Positions 26,122-37,075 of a stretch of 64,000 nucleotides of DNA are shown piece by piece; position 1 is the stretch's first letter, and each line of letters opens with the position of its first letter. The DNA is from VKMB-3413 sp041027365 (lineage in GTDB: Bacteria; Pseudomonadota; Alphaproteobacteria; Rhizobiales; Rhizobiaceae), in the NCBI RefSeq assembly GCF_041027365.1, contig NZ_JBFTEH010000007.1:124001-188000 (forward strand), written 5' to 3'. Under the pieces are notes generated by a model. The model searched no databases. It was not told the origin of the DNA and was given only the letters and a program-made list of their open reading frames with translations. A program made the position numbers and the translations under genes.

Positions 26122-27180
26122 ATGACATTCACCCGCAGATTCATCGTGGCGGCGCTCGGCGCGGTCGCTTTCGCCTCGACCCCGTTCGCGGCCATGTCAG
26201 CCGAGCTGCCGGGCAATGTGCGCCTGGTGATCGGCTCGAATTCGACGGGCGGCGACACCTATCAAGCCGCCTCGATGGTGGCCGACGCCCTCGCCAAGAA
26301 GCTCGGCATCAACATCAAGGTGGATGCCGTCGGCCCCAACGAGGCCTTCAAGGCGGTCGGCCGCGATGCGCGCGGCACCACCATCATGCTGCACCACGAC
26401 CAGTCCTATCTCGGCAATCTCTACGGCCAGCGCGGCTACCAGGACATCTTCAAGGCCTACAAGATCGGGCCGACGGTCGCGATCAATCCCGGCAACGCCT
26501 ACCTCGTGAAGAAGGGCAGCAAGTACAAGACCGTCGACGACGTGCTGAAGGCGGCGGAGAACGGCACCAAGGTGCGCGTCGCGATCCAGCCGGGCGGCGT
26601 CTCGGAGATCGGCTTCTCCGCGATGAAGAACGCGGCCCGCCTCGCCAAGCCCGGCTCCGACGCGAACCTCGTCGCCGTCAACACCGGCTCGCAGTCCAGC
26701 AAGAACCAAGCGCTCTGGAACAACCTCGCCGACGTCATCAACGGCTCGATCCAGGCCAACGAGCAGTTCGCCGAACTGCCCGCATCCGACCAGAAGGCCA
26801 TGCAGTTCATCTGGATCACCGCGAGCCCGGAGGCGCTCAGCCAGGCTCCCGAGGCCGGGATGGGCAAGCTGACGCGCGACGACATGCTGAAATATGCCGC
26901 GCCCAAGGTCAGCGTCCCGCTCAAGAACGGCGAGAACTTCACCTTCGACAAGGAATTCTTCTTCATCTACAACAAAAAGATGGACGCCGGCATCGTCAAG
27001 CAGATCGACGATGCGCTGGCCGCCGTCTACAAGGACGGCAAGCTCCAGGCCGAGCTGAAGAAGGCCTTCTTCATTCCCGACTTCCGTCCCTCCGACGAAG
27101 CGCTGGCGCATCTGAAGAAGAAGAACGACACCTACAGCCAGGTGATCGCCGACATCCGCAGCACGCAGGCCTCCAAATAG
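26122..27180 (+). CDS. tripartite tricarboxylate transporter substrate-binding protein (TctC-like)
   Basis: A 352-residue periplasmic binding protein with a signal peptide (FIVAALGAVAFASTPFAAMSA). The N-terminal ligand region reads LVIGSNSTGGDTYQAASMVADALA, in place of the usual PGGGxD of TctC/Bug proteins. The rest is a two-lobe fold (VRVAIQPGGVSEIGF). GGAGGAG at 26111-26117 precedes the ATG. It heads the transporter operon and is divergent from the sugar-acid dehydratase, so the ligand is probably the acid degraded by that operon. Confidence 0.85.
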   Translation: MTFTRRFIVAALGAVAFASTPFAAMSAELPGNVRLVIGSNSTGGDTYQAASMVADALAKKLGINIKVDAVGPNEAFKAVGRDARGTTIMLHHDQSYLGNLYGQRGYQDIFKAYKIGPTVAINPGNAYLVKKGSKYKTVDDVLKAAENGTKVRVAIQPGGVSEIGFSAMKNAARLAKPGSDANLVAVNTGSQSSKNQALWNNLADVINGSIQANEQFAELPASDQKAMQFIWITASPEALSQAPEAGMGKLTRDDMLKYAAPKVSVPLKNGENFTFDKEFFFIYNKKMDAGIVKQIDDALAAVYKDGKLQAELKKAFFIPDFRPSDEALAHLKKKNDTYSQVIADIRSTQASK

Positions 27181-27197
27181 GCCTGTCCGGCTGAGCG

Positions 27198-27232
27198 GCG
27201 GCCGAACCCGGCCGCACGCTTCCCGCCTTTTT
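27198..27232 (+). terminator. possible attenuator between tctC and tctB
   Basis: A 7-bp stem GCGGCCG / CGGCCGC (27198-27204, 27209-27215, loop AACC) is followed 12 bases later by TTTTT (27228-27232). A second inverted repeat GGCCGGCCG / CGGCCGGCC (27234-27242, 27255-27263) comes right after. Such structures commonly let binding-protein mRNA exceed that of the membrane subunits. Confidence 0.45.
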
Positions 27233-27293
27233 GGGCCGGCCGCCCTCTGCCTTTCGGCCGGCCGGCCTCCTCCTCACCCTGGATGTACCGGCT

Positions 27294-27713
27294 ATGGGCG
27301 ACCTCACGCACGTCACCGTCGACTTCTCGCGCTCGCACCTGATCTTCCCGGAGGTCATCGGTTCGATCCTCGCGGTCCTCGCGCTCGCGATCCTGATCCG
27401 GGATCACCGCCGCATCGCCGGCTGCGGCCGCTACTGGGCCGGGATCCTCGGCGAGATGGACAAGATGCGCTTCCTCGGAACGCTCGTCCTCACGCTCGTC
27501 TACTTCTGGGCGATGGAGCCGGTCGGCTACCAGTTCCCCAATCTCGGCTTCGGCTTCCTCTTCTGCTCGATCCCCTACGTCTTCGCCATCGGCGTCCTCT
27601 ACCTGCACCACCGCACGGCGCGCACCGTCCTTCCGGTCGCGGTGATGGCGCTGGTCGCGCCGACGCTCACCTGGTGGCTGTTCACCGACGTCTTCCTGCT
27701 CACGCTGCCCTGA
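27294..27713 (+). CDS. tripartite tricarboxylate transporter small membrane subunit (TctB-like)
   Basis: A 139-residue protein with four hydrophobic helices: VIGSILAVLALAILI, FLGTLVLTLVYFWAM, FGFLFCSIPYVFAIGVLYL and VLPVAVMALVAPTLTWWLF. This matches the TctB topology and length. The ATG at 27294 is preferred because the frame upstream is the hairpin region. It lies directly before the large subunit gene. Confidence 0.85.
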   Translation: MGDLTHVTVDFSRSHLIFPEVIGSILAVLALAILIRDHRRIAGCGRYWAGILGEMDKMRFLGTLVLTLVYFWAMEPVGYQFPNLGFGFLFCSIPYVFAIGVLYLHHRTARTVLPVAVMALVAPTLTWWLFTDVFLLTLP

Positions 27714-27728
27714 TCGAAGGCGACCTTC

Positions 27729-29252
27729 ATGGACCTCCTCAGCATCGTCACGCCGCTCTTTCTCGGCCTGATCGTCGCCGGCACGGTGATCGGCATCGTC
27801 TTCGGCGCGGTGCCCGGCATGACCGCCACCATGGCCGTCGCCGTCTGCCTGCCCCTCACCTATTCGCTGGGCCTGAACAACGGCCTGGCGCTGCTGCTCG
27901 GCCTCTACGTCGGCGGCATTTCCGGCGGCCTCGTACCGGCGATCCTGCTCGGCATTCCCGGCACCCCCTCCTCCATCACGACCTGCTTCGACGGCTACCC
28001 GATGTGCCTGAAGGGGGAAGGCGAGGCGGCGCTGAGGCTCGGCATCATCTCCTCGCTGGTGGGCGGGCTGATCAGCCTCCTGGTGCTCTATCTCTTCGCC
28101 CCGCCGCTGGCGAACTTCGCCATCGAGTTCTCCTATGTCGAGAAGTTCCTGATCATCCTCTTCGCGCTCACCGTGATGGCGGCGCTGAGCAGCGACATGC
28201 TGATCGGCATCTTCTCCGGCTTCCTCGGCATCCTCGTCAGCCTCGTCGGCACCTATTCCGTCGACGTCGGCGGCAACGGCGAATACCGGCTGATCCCGCC
28301 CGGCATGGAGAACATCCTCGATTCCGGCTTCTCGCTGCTGCCGGTGCTGATCGGCCTCTTCGGCCTCGCCGCGATCCTCGACGACGCCGAGCGGGGCATT
28401 CCCGAGGGGCAGAAGGCATCGGACGTGAAGGTCGGCAAGTCCTCGGCCTTCTCCTTCTCCATGTTCGCCGGCCAGACGGTGAACCTCATCCGCTCGTCGC
28501 TGATCGGCACCTTCGTCGGCATCCTGCCCGGCGTCGGCGGCTCGGCCGCCTCGATCCTCGCCTATTCCAACGCCAAGACCTTCTCCCGCCACCCCGAGAC
28601 CTTCGGCAAGGGCGAGCCGGCCGGCATCATCGCTTCGGAATCCGGCAATAACGGCCTGACCGGCGGCGCGCTGGTGCCGCTTCTGTCCCTCGGCATCCCC
28701 GGGGATTCGACCACCGCGCTGCTGATCGGCGCCTTCGCGCTGCAGGGCGTCCAGGTCGGCCCGCTGTTCATCGGCAACAATCCGGCGACCTGGAACGCGA
28801 TGATCGTCGCCATGCTCATCGCCAACCTCGTCATGTTCGCCGTGATGTACCTGGCGATCCGCCACGTGGCGCGCATCGTGACCGTGCCGAAGCAGATCCT
28901 GTTCCCGATCATCCTGATGATGTGCGTGGTCGGCGCCTACACGATCAACTACGGCATCATGTTCGACGTTTGGACGCTGCTGATCTTCGGCGTCTTCGGC
29001 TGGCTCGCCATCAAGCTGCGGCTGGAGATCGCGCCCTTCGTCATCGGCTTCATCCTCGGGCCGAATGCCGAGGTCTACTTCGTCAAGAGCCTGGAGTCGT
29101 TCGGCGATCTGACCATCTTTTTCACCAAGAGCTGGATCGCCGTCGTGCTATGGGTGCTGATCATCGGATCGGTAGCGGGTTCGATCTTCCTGTCGCGGCG
29201 CAACGCCGCCCGGGAGGCCGCGGCCGCCCGGCAGGATCCGACCGTCACCTAG
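27729..29252 (+). CDS. tripartite tricarboxylate transporter large membrane subunit (TctA-like)
   Basis: A 507-residue polytopic inner-membrane protein with about twelve helices. Family motifs are GAVPGMTATMAVAVCLPLTY near residue 30, PAILLGIPGTPSSI near 75, and GGALVPLLSLGIPGDSTTALLIGA in the second half. The two halves mirror each other, as expected for TctA. It forms the ion-driven channel with TctB and receives substrate from TctC. The regulator gene starts 23 bases after its stop. Confidence 0.95.
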   Translation: MDLLSIVTPLFLGLIVAGTVIGIVFGAVPGMTATMAVAVCLPLTYSLGLNNGLALLLGLYVGGISGGLVPAILLGIPGTPSSITTCFDGYPMCLKGEGEAALRLGIISSLVGGLISLLVLYLFAPPLANFAIEFSYVEKFLIILFALTVMAALSSDMLIGIFSGFLGILVSLVGTYSVDVGGNGEYRLIPPGMENILDSGFSLLPVLIGLFGLAAILDDAERGIPEGQKASDVKVGKSSAFSFSMFAGQTVNLIRSSLIGTFVGILPGVGGSAASILAYSNAKTFSRHPETFGKGEPAGIIASESGNNGLTGGALVPLLSLGIPGDSTTALLIGAFALQGVQVGPLFIGNNPATWNAMIVAMLIANLVMFAVMYLAIRHVARIVTVPKQILFPIILMMCVVGAYTINYGIMFDVWTLLIFGVFGWLAIKLRLEIAPFVIGFILGPNAEVYFVKSLESFGDLTIFFTKSWIAVVLWVLIIGSVAGSIFLSRRNAAREAAAARQDPTVT

Positions 29253-29275
29253 TCCGGGGGCAACTGGAGGATCGG

Positions 29276-30346
29276 ATGGACCGCGACGGCGCGGCAGAGC
29301 AAAGCGGAACCGCAGGTGCGGCCGAGCCGCGCACCCGGCGCAACCGACCGACCGGCGGCGGCGTCACCATGGAGGCGGTCGGCCGGCTCGCCGGCGTCTC
29401 GCAGGTCACCGTTTCGCGGGCGCTGAACGATCCCTCCAAGGTCTCCGCGGAGACGCTGCGCCGCATCGAGGAGGCCATCGCCACCACGGGCTATGTGCCG
29501 AATGCGGTGGCCGGCGCCCTCGCCTCCAGCCGCAGCCGGCTGGTCACCGCTCTCGTGCCCTCCATCACCAATGTCGTCTACTCGTCGCTGGTGAAGTCGT
29601 TCATTGAAGGGATGCGCGCGCAGGGCTACCAGATCCTCCTCTCGGAGACGGGCTTCGATCCGGTGGAGGAGGAGGCGCTGATCGCCGCCCATCTGTCGCG
29701 CCGCCCGGACGCCATTCTTCTGACCGGGATCCATCACACGGCGAAGGCGCGCCACCAACTGCTCGGGGCCGGGATCCCGGTCGTGGAGGTCTGGGACATC
29801 ACCGACACCCCGATCGACATGTGCGTCGGCTTCTCGCATTCGGAAGCCGGCCGCCGCGTCGCCGACTTCGCGGTCGAGAGCGGCTACTCGGTCGCCGCCA
29901 CCGTGACGGCCGCCGACGAGCGGGCGCGGCGCCGCGCCCGCGCCTTCACCGAACAGTTCGAGGCTCGGGCGGGGCGGACGGTGACGACCGTCGAACTTCC
30001 GGGCCCGGCGAGCCTCGCCGAGGGACGCCGCGCTCTTGCCACCCTCATCGAGAGCGGGGACTTCACGACCGGAGCCGTCTTCTGCAGCTCGGACCTCCTC
30101 GCCCATGGGGCGCTGATCGAACTCCACGTCCGCGGGATCGCCGTCCCCGGGCAAGTAGCGGTGATCGGCTTCGGCGATCAGGATTTCGCCCCGTACACCG
30201 AGCCGGCGCTGACGACGGTTTCGGTGGACCGGACCGAACTCGGACGGCGGGCGGCAAGCGCCCTCATCGCCCGCCTTGCCGGCGAGCCTCGGAAGGACGC
30301 GGTCATCAACCTCGGCTACCAGATCGTCCGGAGAGGCTCGGCCTGA
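29276..30346 (+). CDS. LacI family transcriptional regulator (sugar-acid cluster)
   Basis: A 356-residue repressor with an extra 30-residue arginine- and glycine-rich tail before the HTH (TMEAVGRLAGVSQVTVSRALNDPSKVS, hinge GYVPNAVAGALASSRSRL). The sensor domain then runs from VTALVPSITNVVYSSL, as in GntR/IdnR-type LacI proteins. CTGGAGG sits 5 bases before the ATG at 29276. It is the last gene of the tct operon and is the best candidate to bind the GCGC-centred palindromes at 25923-25938 and 26031-26046. Confidence 0.9.
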   Translation: MDRDGAAEQSGTAGAAEPRTRRNRPTGGGVTMEAVGRLAGVSQVTVSRALNDPSKVSAETLRRIEEAIATTGYVPNAVAGALASSRSRLVTALVPSITNVVYSSLVKSFIEGMRAQGYQILLSETGFDPVEEEALIAAHLSRRPDAILLTGIHHTAKARHQLLGAGIPVVEVWDITDTPIDMCVGFSHSEAGRRVADFAVESGYSVAATVTAADERARRRARAFTEQFEARAGRTVTTVELPGPASLAEGRRALATLIESGDFTTGAVFCSSDLLAHGALIELHVRGIAVPGQVAVIGFGDQDFAPYTEPALTTVSVDRTELGRRAASALIARLAGEPRKDAVINLGYQIVRRGSA

Positions 30347-30572
30347 AGCCGCTCGACCCGGCCGGCTTCCCGCTCACCGCTCCGGCATGCCCTCCGGCCG
30401 AAGGCTGCGCGTCTGCGCCGCGATCGGGAACTTGCCCATTCGGTGCGCCATAGCCGTCATAGCCGCCGCGGCGCCGTGCCAAGATCGTTCTGCGCTGCGC
30501 CGCAATGTCGGACGGAGCGTGAAGCGGGGCGGTTCCGAGGCGGAGCCGCGCTCTCCCTCAAGATCTTCCGCC

Positions 30573-32369
<1,797 letters not shown>

Positions 32370-32402
32370 GGCGGGTTCGGTCACGGCAGGTCGGCGCCCT
32401 TC

Positions 32403-32563
32403 GCGCACCCCTCTGGGCTGCCGCCGATCTCCTCCGCAAGGGGGGAGATCAGCCAGTCGCCGGCGCCGCGCGTCTGTCTTGGCGGTTCAGGACTGGCAGT
32501 TCCATAAACGCGCGTGATCTCCCCCCTTGCGGGGGAGATGTCCGGCAGGACAGAGGGGGGCGC
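32403..32563. repeat. 161-bp palindromic intergenic element (RIME/MITE-like)
   Basis: Two 49-base arms (32403-32451 and 32515-32563) are inverted copies of each other at 42 of 49 positions, including an exact GCAAGGGGGGAGATCA end. They flank a 63-base centre with a further CCAGTC/GACTGG pair. The arms carry the CCTCTGTCCTGCC and CTCCCCC text of dispersed palindromic repeats common in Rhizobiales. It sits between the amidase and ATPase genes of one operon and would form a strong RNA hairpin. Open frames across it are artefacts of the repeat. Confidence 0.8.
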
Positions 32564-32598
32564 CGCAAAGCGCCCCCGCTTCAGCAGCACTCGCCTCG

Positions 32599-33543
32599 TC
32601 ATTCGAAGACGCAACGCGGGAAGTAGAACGACACCACCCAGTTCGGCATGTCGACGATCTCAGAGATCCGGAGGTCGCCGCAGGTCGAGACCAGCATGTA
32701 GGCGTCGACCGGGTCCATCCCGTAGCGGCCGGCGAGGAGGTCGACCATCTGCGCGACGGCCTCCTTCGCCCCGGTCACCAGGTCCGGCCCGATGCCGGTC
32801 GTCACCTCATAGCCCTTGGCGTCGAGATGGCGCGTCACCGGCCCGGCGGTGGTGAAGCGCGGCATCTTCAGGTTCGCCTGCTTGACGAGATCGAAGGTGA
32901 GCACGGTGTTCATCGGGCTCTCGATCGCCGTGCCGCAGACCTCGCCGTCGCCCTGCGCCGCATGGGTGTCGCCGACCGAGAACAAGGCGCCCGGAACCTC
33001 CACCGGCAGGTAGAGCACCGTGCCGGCGGAGAGATCGCGGATGTCGAGATTGCCGCCGACCCGGCGCGGCGGCACCACCGAATGGAGGCCGGACTCTGCC
33101 GGCGCCACGCCGATCGTGCCGCAGAAGGGCTTCAGCGGCACCTTGCCTTCCTTGCCGAACAGGGCCGGCGCGAGGCTGTCCGGGTCATACTTCCAGACGG
33201 TCAGCGCCGGCTCCTTGAAGTCGTCGGCGAGGAGCCCGAAGCCCGGGATGTTCGCCGTCCAGCCGAAGCCGGACGGCTGGAAGCTCTCGATCGTCACCTT
33301 CAGCGCGTCGCCGGGCTCGGCGCCGTCGATGTAGATCGGCCCGGTCACCGGGTTGATCTTGCCGAAGTCCATCGCCGCGACATCGGCAACGGTGGAGTCC
33401 CTGGTCAGCTGGCCGGCGGAGGAGTCCATGCACTCGAACTGCACGGTCGAGCCCGGCGCGACCCGCTCCACCGGCTGGAACGAGTTGTCCCAGCCGAAGT
33501 GGTGATGGCGCCCATGGATGGTGTAGTCGCAGTTACTGCACAT
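32599..33543 (-). CDS. acetamidase/formamidase family amidohydrolase
   Basis: A 314-residue enzyme of the FmdA/AmdA family, which hydrolyses formamide, acetamide or similar small amides to ammonia and an acid. The histidine-rich start GRHHHFGWDNSF, the segment GPIYIDGAEPGDALKVTI and the central GDTHAAQGDGEVCGTAIE carry the conserved metal-site residues. The start overlaps the end of the binding-protein gene by 11 bases. It is located inside an AmiC/AmiR-controlled ABC transporter operon, so the transporter probably imports the amide that this cytoplasmic enzyme cleaves. Confidence 0.9.
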   Translation of the reverse strand: MCSNCDYTIHGRHHHFGWDNSFQPVERVAPGSTVQFECMDSSAGQLTRDSTVADVAAMDFGKINPVTGPIYIDGAEPGDALKVTIESFQPSGFGWTANIPGFGLLADDFKEPALTVWKYDPDSLAPALFGKEGKVPLKPFCGTIGVAPAESGLHSVVPPRRVGGNLDIRDLSAGTVLYLPVEVPGALFSVGDTHAAQGDGEVCGTAIESPMNTVLTFDLVKQANLKMPRFTTAGPVTRHLDAKGYEVTTGIGPDLVTGAKEAVAQMVDLLAGRYGMDPVDAYMLVSTCGDLRISEIVDMPNWVVSFYFPRCVFE

Positions 33544-35218
33544 CGGTCACGTACACATAGTCGTAGTTGATCGGGATATGGACGGGATCGACATAGAGAT
33601 CGTCGGCACCGCCCATGCGCTTCGACTTCATGGTGTAGCGCTTCTCGTTGAACACCGGCACCCAGGGCGCGTCTTCCATGACCTTGTCGTAGATGTCGCT
33701 CCACATCTTGTCGCGCGCCTGCTGCTGGTCCGGCTTGACCATGGCGTCGGCCTTCTGGGCCTCCTTGTCGAGGTCCTTGTTGCAGTACCAGGACCAGTTC
33801 CAGCCGCCCGGCACCGCGCCCTCGCAGCCCAGAATCGGTCCGTAGAAGTCGGACGGGTCCGGGAAGTCGGCGATCCAGGCCATACCGCCCGACCAGATCA
33901 TCGGCGCCTGGTCCTTGGCGCCGCCGGCAGCGATGACGTTCGCCTGAGCCAGAGACTTGATGTCGGCCTTGACGCCGATCTCCGAGAGGTCCTGCTGGAT
34001 CGCCTGGGCGATGCGCGGGTTCGGATCGGTGTTCATGACGTAGAGCTCGGTCTTGAACCCGTCGGGATAGCCGGCGTCGGCGAGCATCTTCTTCGCCTTC
34101 GCCGGGTCGTACTTGTAGCCGGTGAAGCTCTTGTCGTAGCCCGGCATGTCCGGCGGCAGCGGCTGGTTCGCCGGCACCGCGCGGTTGTTGATCATCTGGA
34201 CGATGCGGTCCTTGTTGATCGCCATGTTGATGGCCTGGCGCACCTCCTTCTTGTCGAAGGGCTTCATCGTCACGTTCATGGTGATGTAGCCGGTCTGCAG
34301 CTGATTGCCCTGGACGACGCGGGCCTTCTGCGCCGGATCGCCCATCACCTCGCGGAACTTCGCGGGCGGGATGCCGTCGCCGGGGATGTCGATCTCGCCC
34401 TTCTGCAGGCGCAGCAGCGCCACGATCGGCTCCTGGCCGACCTCGAAGGTGATCTTGTCGAGATAGGGGATGCCGTTCCGCCAATAGTCCTTGTTCTTCT
34501 CGAACACCAGCTGCTGGCCGATCGTCCAGTCGGCCAGCTTGAAGGCGCCGCTGCCGACGGGATGATGGCCGAAATCCTGGCCGGCCTTCGCGACCGCCTC
34601 CTTCGGCACGACGGAGGCGAAGTTCAGCGCCATCACCTGCAGGAACGTCGCATCGGGACGCGAGAGCGCGATCTTGATCGTATAGGGGTCGACGACGGTG
34701 ATGCCGGACAGGTGGTCGGCCTTGCCGTCGGTCACCGCCTGGTAGCCGTCGATCGAACGGAAGAAGCCGGCGCCGGGCGACTGCGTCTTCGGATTGGTGA
34801 CGCGGTCGAGCGAGTATTTCACGTCGTCGGCCGTCAACTCCCGGCCGTTCCAGAACTTCACGCCCTTGCGCAGGTGGAAGGTGTAGGTCTTGCCGTCCGG
34901 CGAGATGTCGTAGCTCGTCGCGAGCGAGGGGCGCAGCGTGGTCGTGCCGGGCACATAGTCCATCAGCCGGTCGAACAGGCTCTTGATCATCGACCAGTTC
35001 TGCCAGTCGTAGCCGATCGCCGGATCGAGGGTCGAGACGTCGTCCTTGTAGGTGACGACGATCGAGCCGCCCTCCTTGGCGTTCGGGTCGCGGGTGTAGC
35101 CGCCGGTATCCTGCGTGCCGGCCGCGGCCTTGGCGCCCTGCGCGAAAGCGGGCGGAGCGGCGAGAAGCGCAAGCGTCAGCGCCGAGGCGGCGACGGTCGA
35201 GGCGAGGAATGCTTTCAT
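33533..35218 (-). CDS. peptide/amide ABC transporter substrate-binding protein (family 5)
   Basis: A 561-residue periplasmic protein with a signal peptide (MKAFLASTVAASALTLALLAAPPAFA). Family 5 (DppA/OppA) features are TLDPAIGYDWQNWSMIKSLFDRL, LATSYDISPDGKTYTFHLRKGVKFW and NMAINKDRIVQ. The ATG at 35218 was chosen; a TTG three codons upstream is possible. It follows two permease genes in the amide operon and supplies ligand to them. Confidence 0.93.
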   Translation of the reverse strand: MKAFLASTVAASALTLALLAAPPAFAQGAKAAAGTQDTGGYTRDPNAKEGGSIVVTYKDDVSTLDPAIGYDWQNWSMIKSLFDRLMDYVPGTTTLRPSLATSYDISPDGKTYTFHLRKGVKFWNGRELTADDVKYSLDRVTNPKTQSPGAGFFRSIDGYQAVTDGKADHLSGITVVDPYTIKIALSRPDATFLQVMALNFASVVPKEAVAKAGQDFGHHPVGSGAFKLADWTIGQQLVFEKNKDYWRNGIPYLDKITFEVGQEPIVALLRLQKGEIDIPGDGIPPAKFREVMGDPAQKARVVQGNQLQTGYITMNVTMKPFDKKEVRQAINMAINKDRIVQMINNRAVPANQPLPPDMPGYDKSFTGYKYDPAKAKKMLADAGYPDGFKTELYVMNTDPNPRIAQAIQQDLSEIGVKADIKSLAQANVIAAGGAKDQAPMIWSGGMAWIADFPDPSDFYGPILGCEGAVPGGWNWSWYCNKDLDKEAQKADAMVKPDQQQARDKMWSDIYDKVMEDAPWVPVFNEKRYTMKSKRMGGADDLYVDPVHIPINYDYVYVTDVQ

Positions 35219-35235
35219 GCGCGACAATCCTTCTT

Positions 35236-36156
35236 CTACTGGAGCTTGATCCGGGGGTCGATGAACGGGGTGACGAGGTCGGCGAGGAGGTTGCCGAGGA
35301 CGATGGCGCAGGCCGAGACCAGCGTGACGCCCATGATGATCGGGATGTCGACGCGCTGGATCGCCTGCCAGGCGAGCTGGCCGATGCCCGGCCAGCCGAA
35401 CACGCTCTCGACGACGACGATGCCCGACATGAACATGCCGATGTCGATGCCGATCATCGCGATCACCGGCAGGATCGCGTTCGGCAGCGCGTGGCGGAAG
35501 AGGACGGTGGCGCGCCCGAGGCCCTTGGCCCGCGCGGTTCGGATGAAGTCCTGGCGCAGGACATCCACCATCGAGGAGCGCATCATCCGCGAGTACCAGC
35601 CGGCACCGAGGATGCCGAGCGTCACCGAGGGCAGGACGAGGTGGGAGAAGGAGCCGTAGCCGCCGATCGGGAACCAGGAGAGGCGGACGGCGAAGATGTA
35701 GAGGAGCAGGAGGCCGACCACGAACTGCGGCGCCGAGACGCCGACGAAGGAGCCGACCATCAGCGCCTGGTCGACCGCCGTGCCGCGCTTCAGCGCGGCG
35801 ACGAGCCCCATGGTCAGGCCGAAGATCAGCTCGCAGGTGATCGCCCCGACCATCAGGAGGAGGCTCGCCGGCAGCCGCGCGGCGATCAGCGTCGCGACAT
35901 CGGTGCGCTGGAGGTAGGAGCGGCCGAGATCGCCGTGCAGAAGCCCCAGCAGATAGCGCCCGTATTGGACGATGAAGGGCTGGTCGAGGCCGAGCTGGTG
36001 GCGGATGTTGGCGACCGTCTCTGCCGTCGCGGCGCGTCCGGCGATCTGGCGCACCGGATCGGCCGGCAGGACGTAGAGCAGGCCGAAGGTGATCAGCGAG
36101 ACGCCGAAGAGGATGAGCACCGCCTGCAGGAGGCGGCGGGTCAGATAGGCGAACAT
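35236..36156 (-). CDS. peptide/amide ABC transporter permease (DppB type)
   Basis: A 306-residue inner-membrane permease. It starts with the family helix FAYLTRRLLQAVLILFGVSLITF, then LPADPVRQIAG and a periplasmic HQLGLDQPFIVQY stretch. The EAA-like loop RTARAKGLGRATVLFRHALPNA docks the ATPase. It is one base away from the DppC-type gene upstream and 17 bases before the binding-protein gene. Confidence 0.93.
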   Translation of the reverse strand: MFAYLTRRLLQAVLILFGVSLITFGLLYVLPADPVRQIAGRAATAETVANIRHQLGLDQPFIVQYGRYLLGLLHGDLGRSYLQRTDVATLIAARLPASLLLMVGAITCELIFGLTMGLVAALKRGTAVDQALMVGSFVGVSAPQFVVGLLLLYIFAVRLSWFPIGGYGSFSHLVLPSVTLGILGAGWYSRMMRSSMVDVLRQDFIRTARAKGLGRATVLFRHALPNAILPVIAMIGIDIGMFMSGIVVVESVFGWPGIGQLAWQAIQRVDIPIIMGVTLVSACAIVLGNLLADLVTPFIDPRIKLQ

Positions 36157-36157
36157 G

Positions 36158-37075
36158 TCAGACCCTCCCCCGCTGCGTCGGATCGAGGATGTCGCGCATC
36201 GCGTCGCCGACGAGGTTGAAGGCCAGCGCCAGCGCGAGGATCGCGGCGCCGGGGAAGAAGACCAGCCAGGGCGCGGCCTGGAAGTAGGTCTGGTTCTCGA
36301 AGATGATGTTGCCCCAGGAGGCGGTCGGTGGCTGCACGCCGACGCCGAGATAGGAGAGCGTCGCCTCGAGCAGCACCGTCGTCGAGATGCCGAGCGTGCC
36401 CCAGACGATGATCGTCGGCAGGAGATGCGGCAGGATGTGGCGGAAGAGGATGCGCGGCGTCGAGGCGCCGATCGAGCGCTCCGCCTCGACGAATTCGCGC
36501 CGCGAGAGCGAGGAGGTCTCGGTGTAGATCACCCGCGCCGTCTGCACCCAGTTCACCAGCGCGATGACGAGCGCGACGATCCAGAGGCTGGGCGAGAGCA
36601 CGGCCGCGAGGCAGATGGCGAGGAGCAGCGCGGGAAAGGCCATCATCAGGTCGGTAAAGCGCATCAGCACCGTGCCGATCCAGCCGCGGAAGAAGCCGGC
36701 GGTGATGCCGACCAGCGAGCCGATGACGAGCGCGACGCCATTGGCGACGATGCCGATGATGAGGGAGGTGCGCGCCCCGTAGAGGATGCGGGTCAGAAGG
36801 TCCCGGCCGAGAAGGTCCGTGCCGAGCAGGAACTTAGCCCCCGGCGGCATCGGCGCACCCTCCAGCGTCAGCCCGTCGAACATCTGGTCGTTCGGGTCGA
36901 AGGGGGTCAGATACGGCGCGAAGATCGCGCCGCAGACGGTGACGAGGATGATCGCAAGGCCGATGAGGGCCAGCGGCCGGCGGAGGAGCTGGCCGAAGAC
37001 GCCGCGGCGGCGCTTCGGTTTCGCGGGCGCGGACGGCGCCCCGGCGACGACTTCAGCGGCGAGCTGATCGCTCAT
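36158..37075 (-). CDS. peptide/amide ABC transporter permease (DppC type)
   Basis: A 305-residue permease with the N-terminal helix RPLALIGLAIILVTVCGAIFAPYL, the LLGTDLLGRDLLTRILYGARTSL signature of DppC proteins, and an EAA loop (VEAERSIGASTPRILFRHILPHL). Its start lies 23 bases inside the end of the amiR-like gene, with GAAGGGGG upstream. It pairs with the DppB-type subunit. Confidence 0.93.
   Translation of the reverse strand: MSDQLAAEVVAGAPSAPAKPKRRRGVFGQLLRRPLALIGLAIILVTVCGAIFAPYLTPFDPNDQMFDGLTLEGAPMPPGAKFLLGTDLLGRDLLTRILYGARTSLIIGIVANGVALVIGSLVGITAGFFRGWIGTVLMRFTDLMMAFPALLLAICLAAVLSPSLWIVALVIALVNWVQTARVIYTETSSLSRREFVEAERSIGASTPRILFRHILPHLLPTIIVWGTLGISTTVLLEATLSYLGVGVQPPTASWGNIIFENQTYFQAAPWLVFFPGAAILALALAFNLVGDAMRDILDPTQRGRV

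Noticed and set aside
32381..32614. 77-residue leftward frame across the amidase-ATPase gap
   Set aside because: It is the translation of the 161-bp palindromic repeat and matches the sort of spurious proteins such repeats generate.
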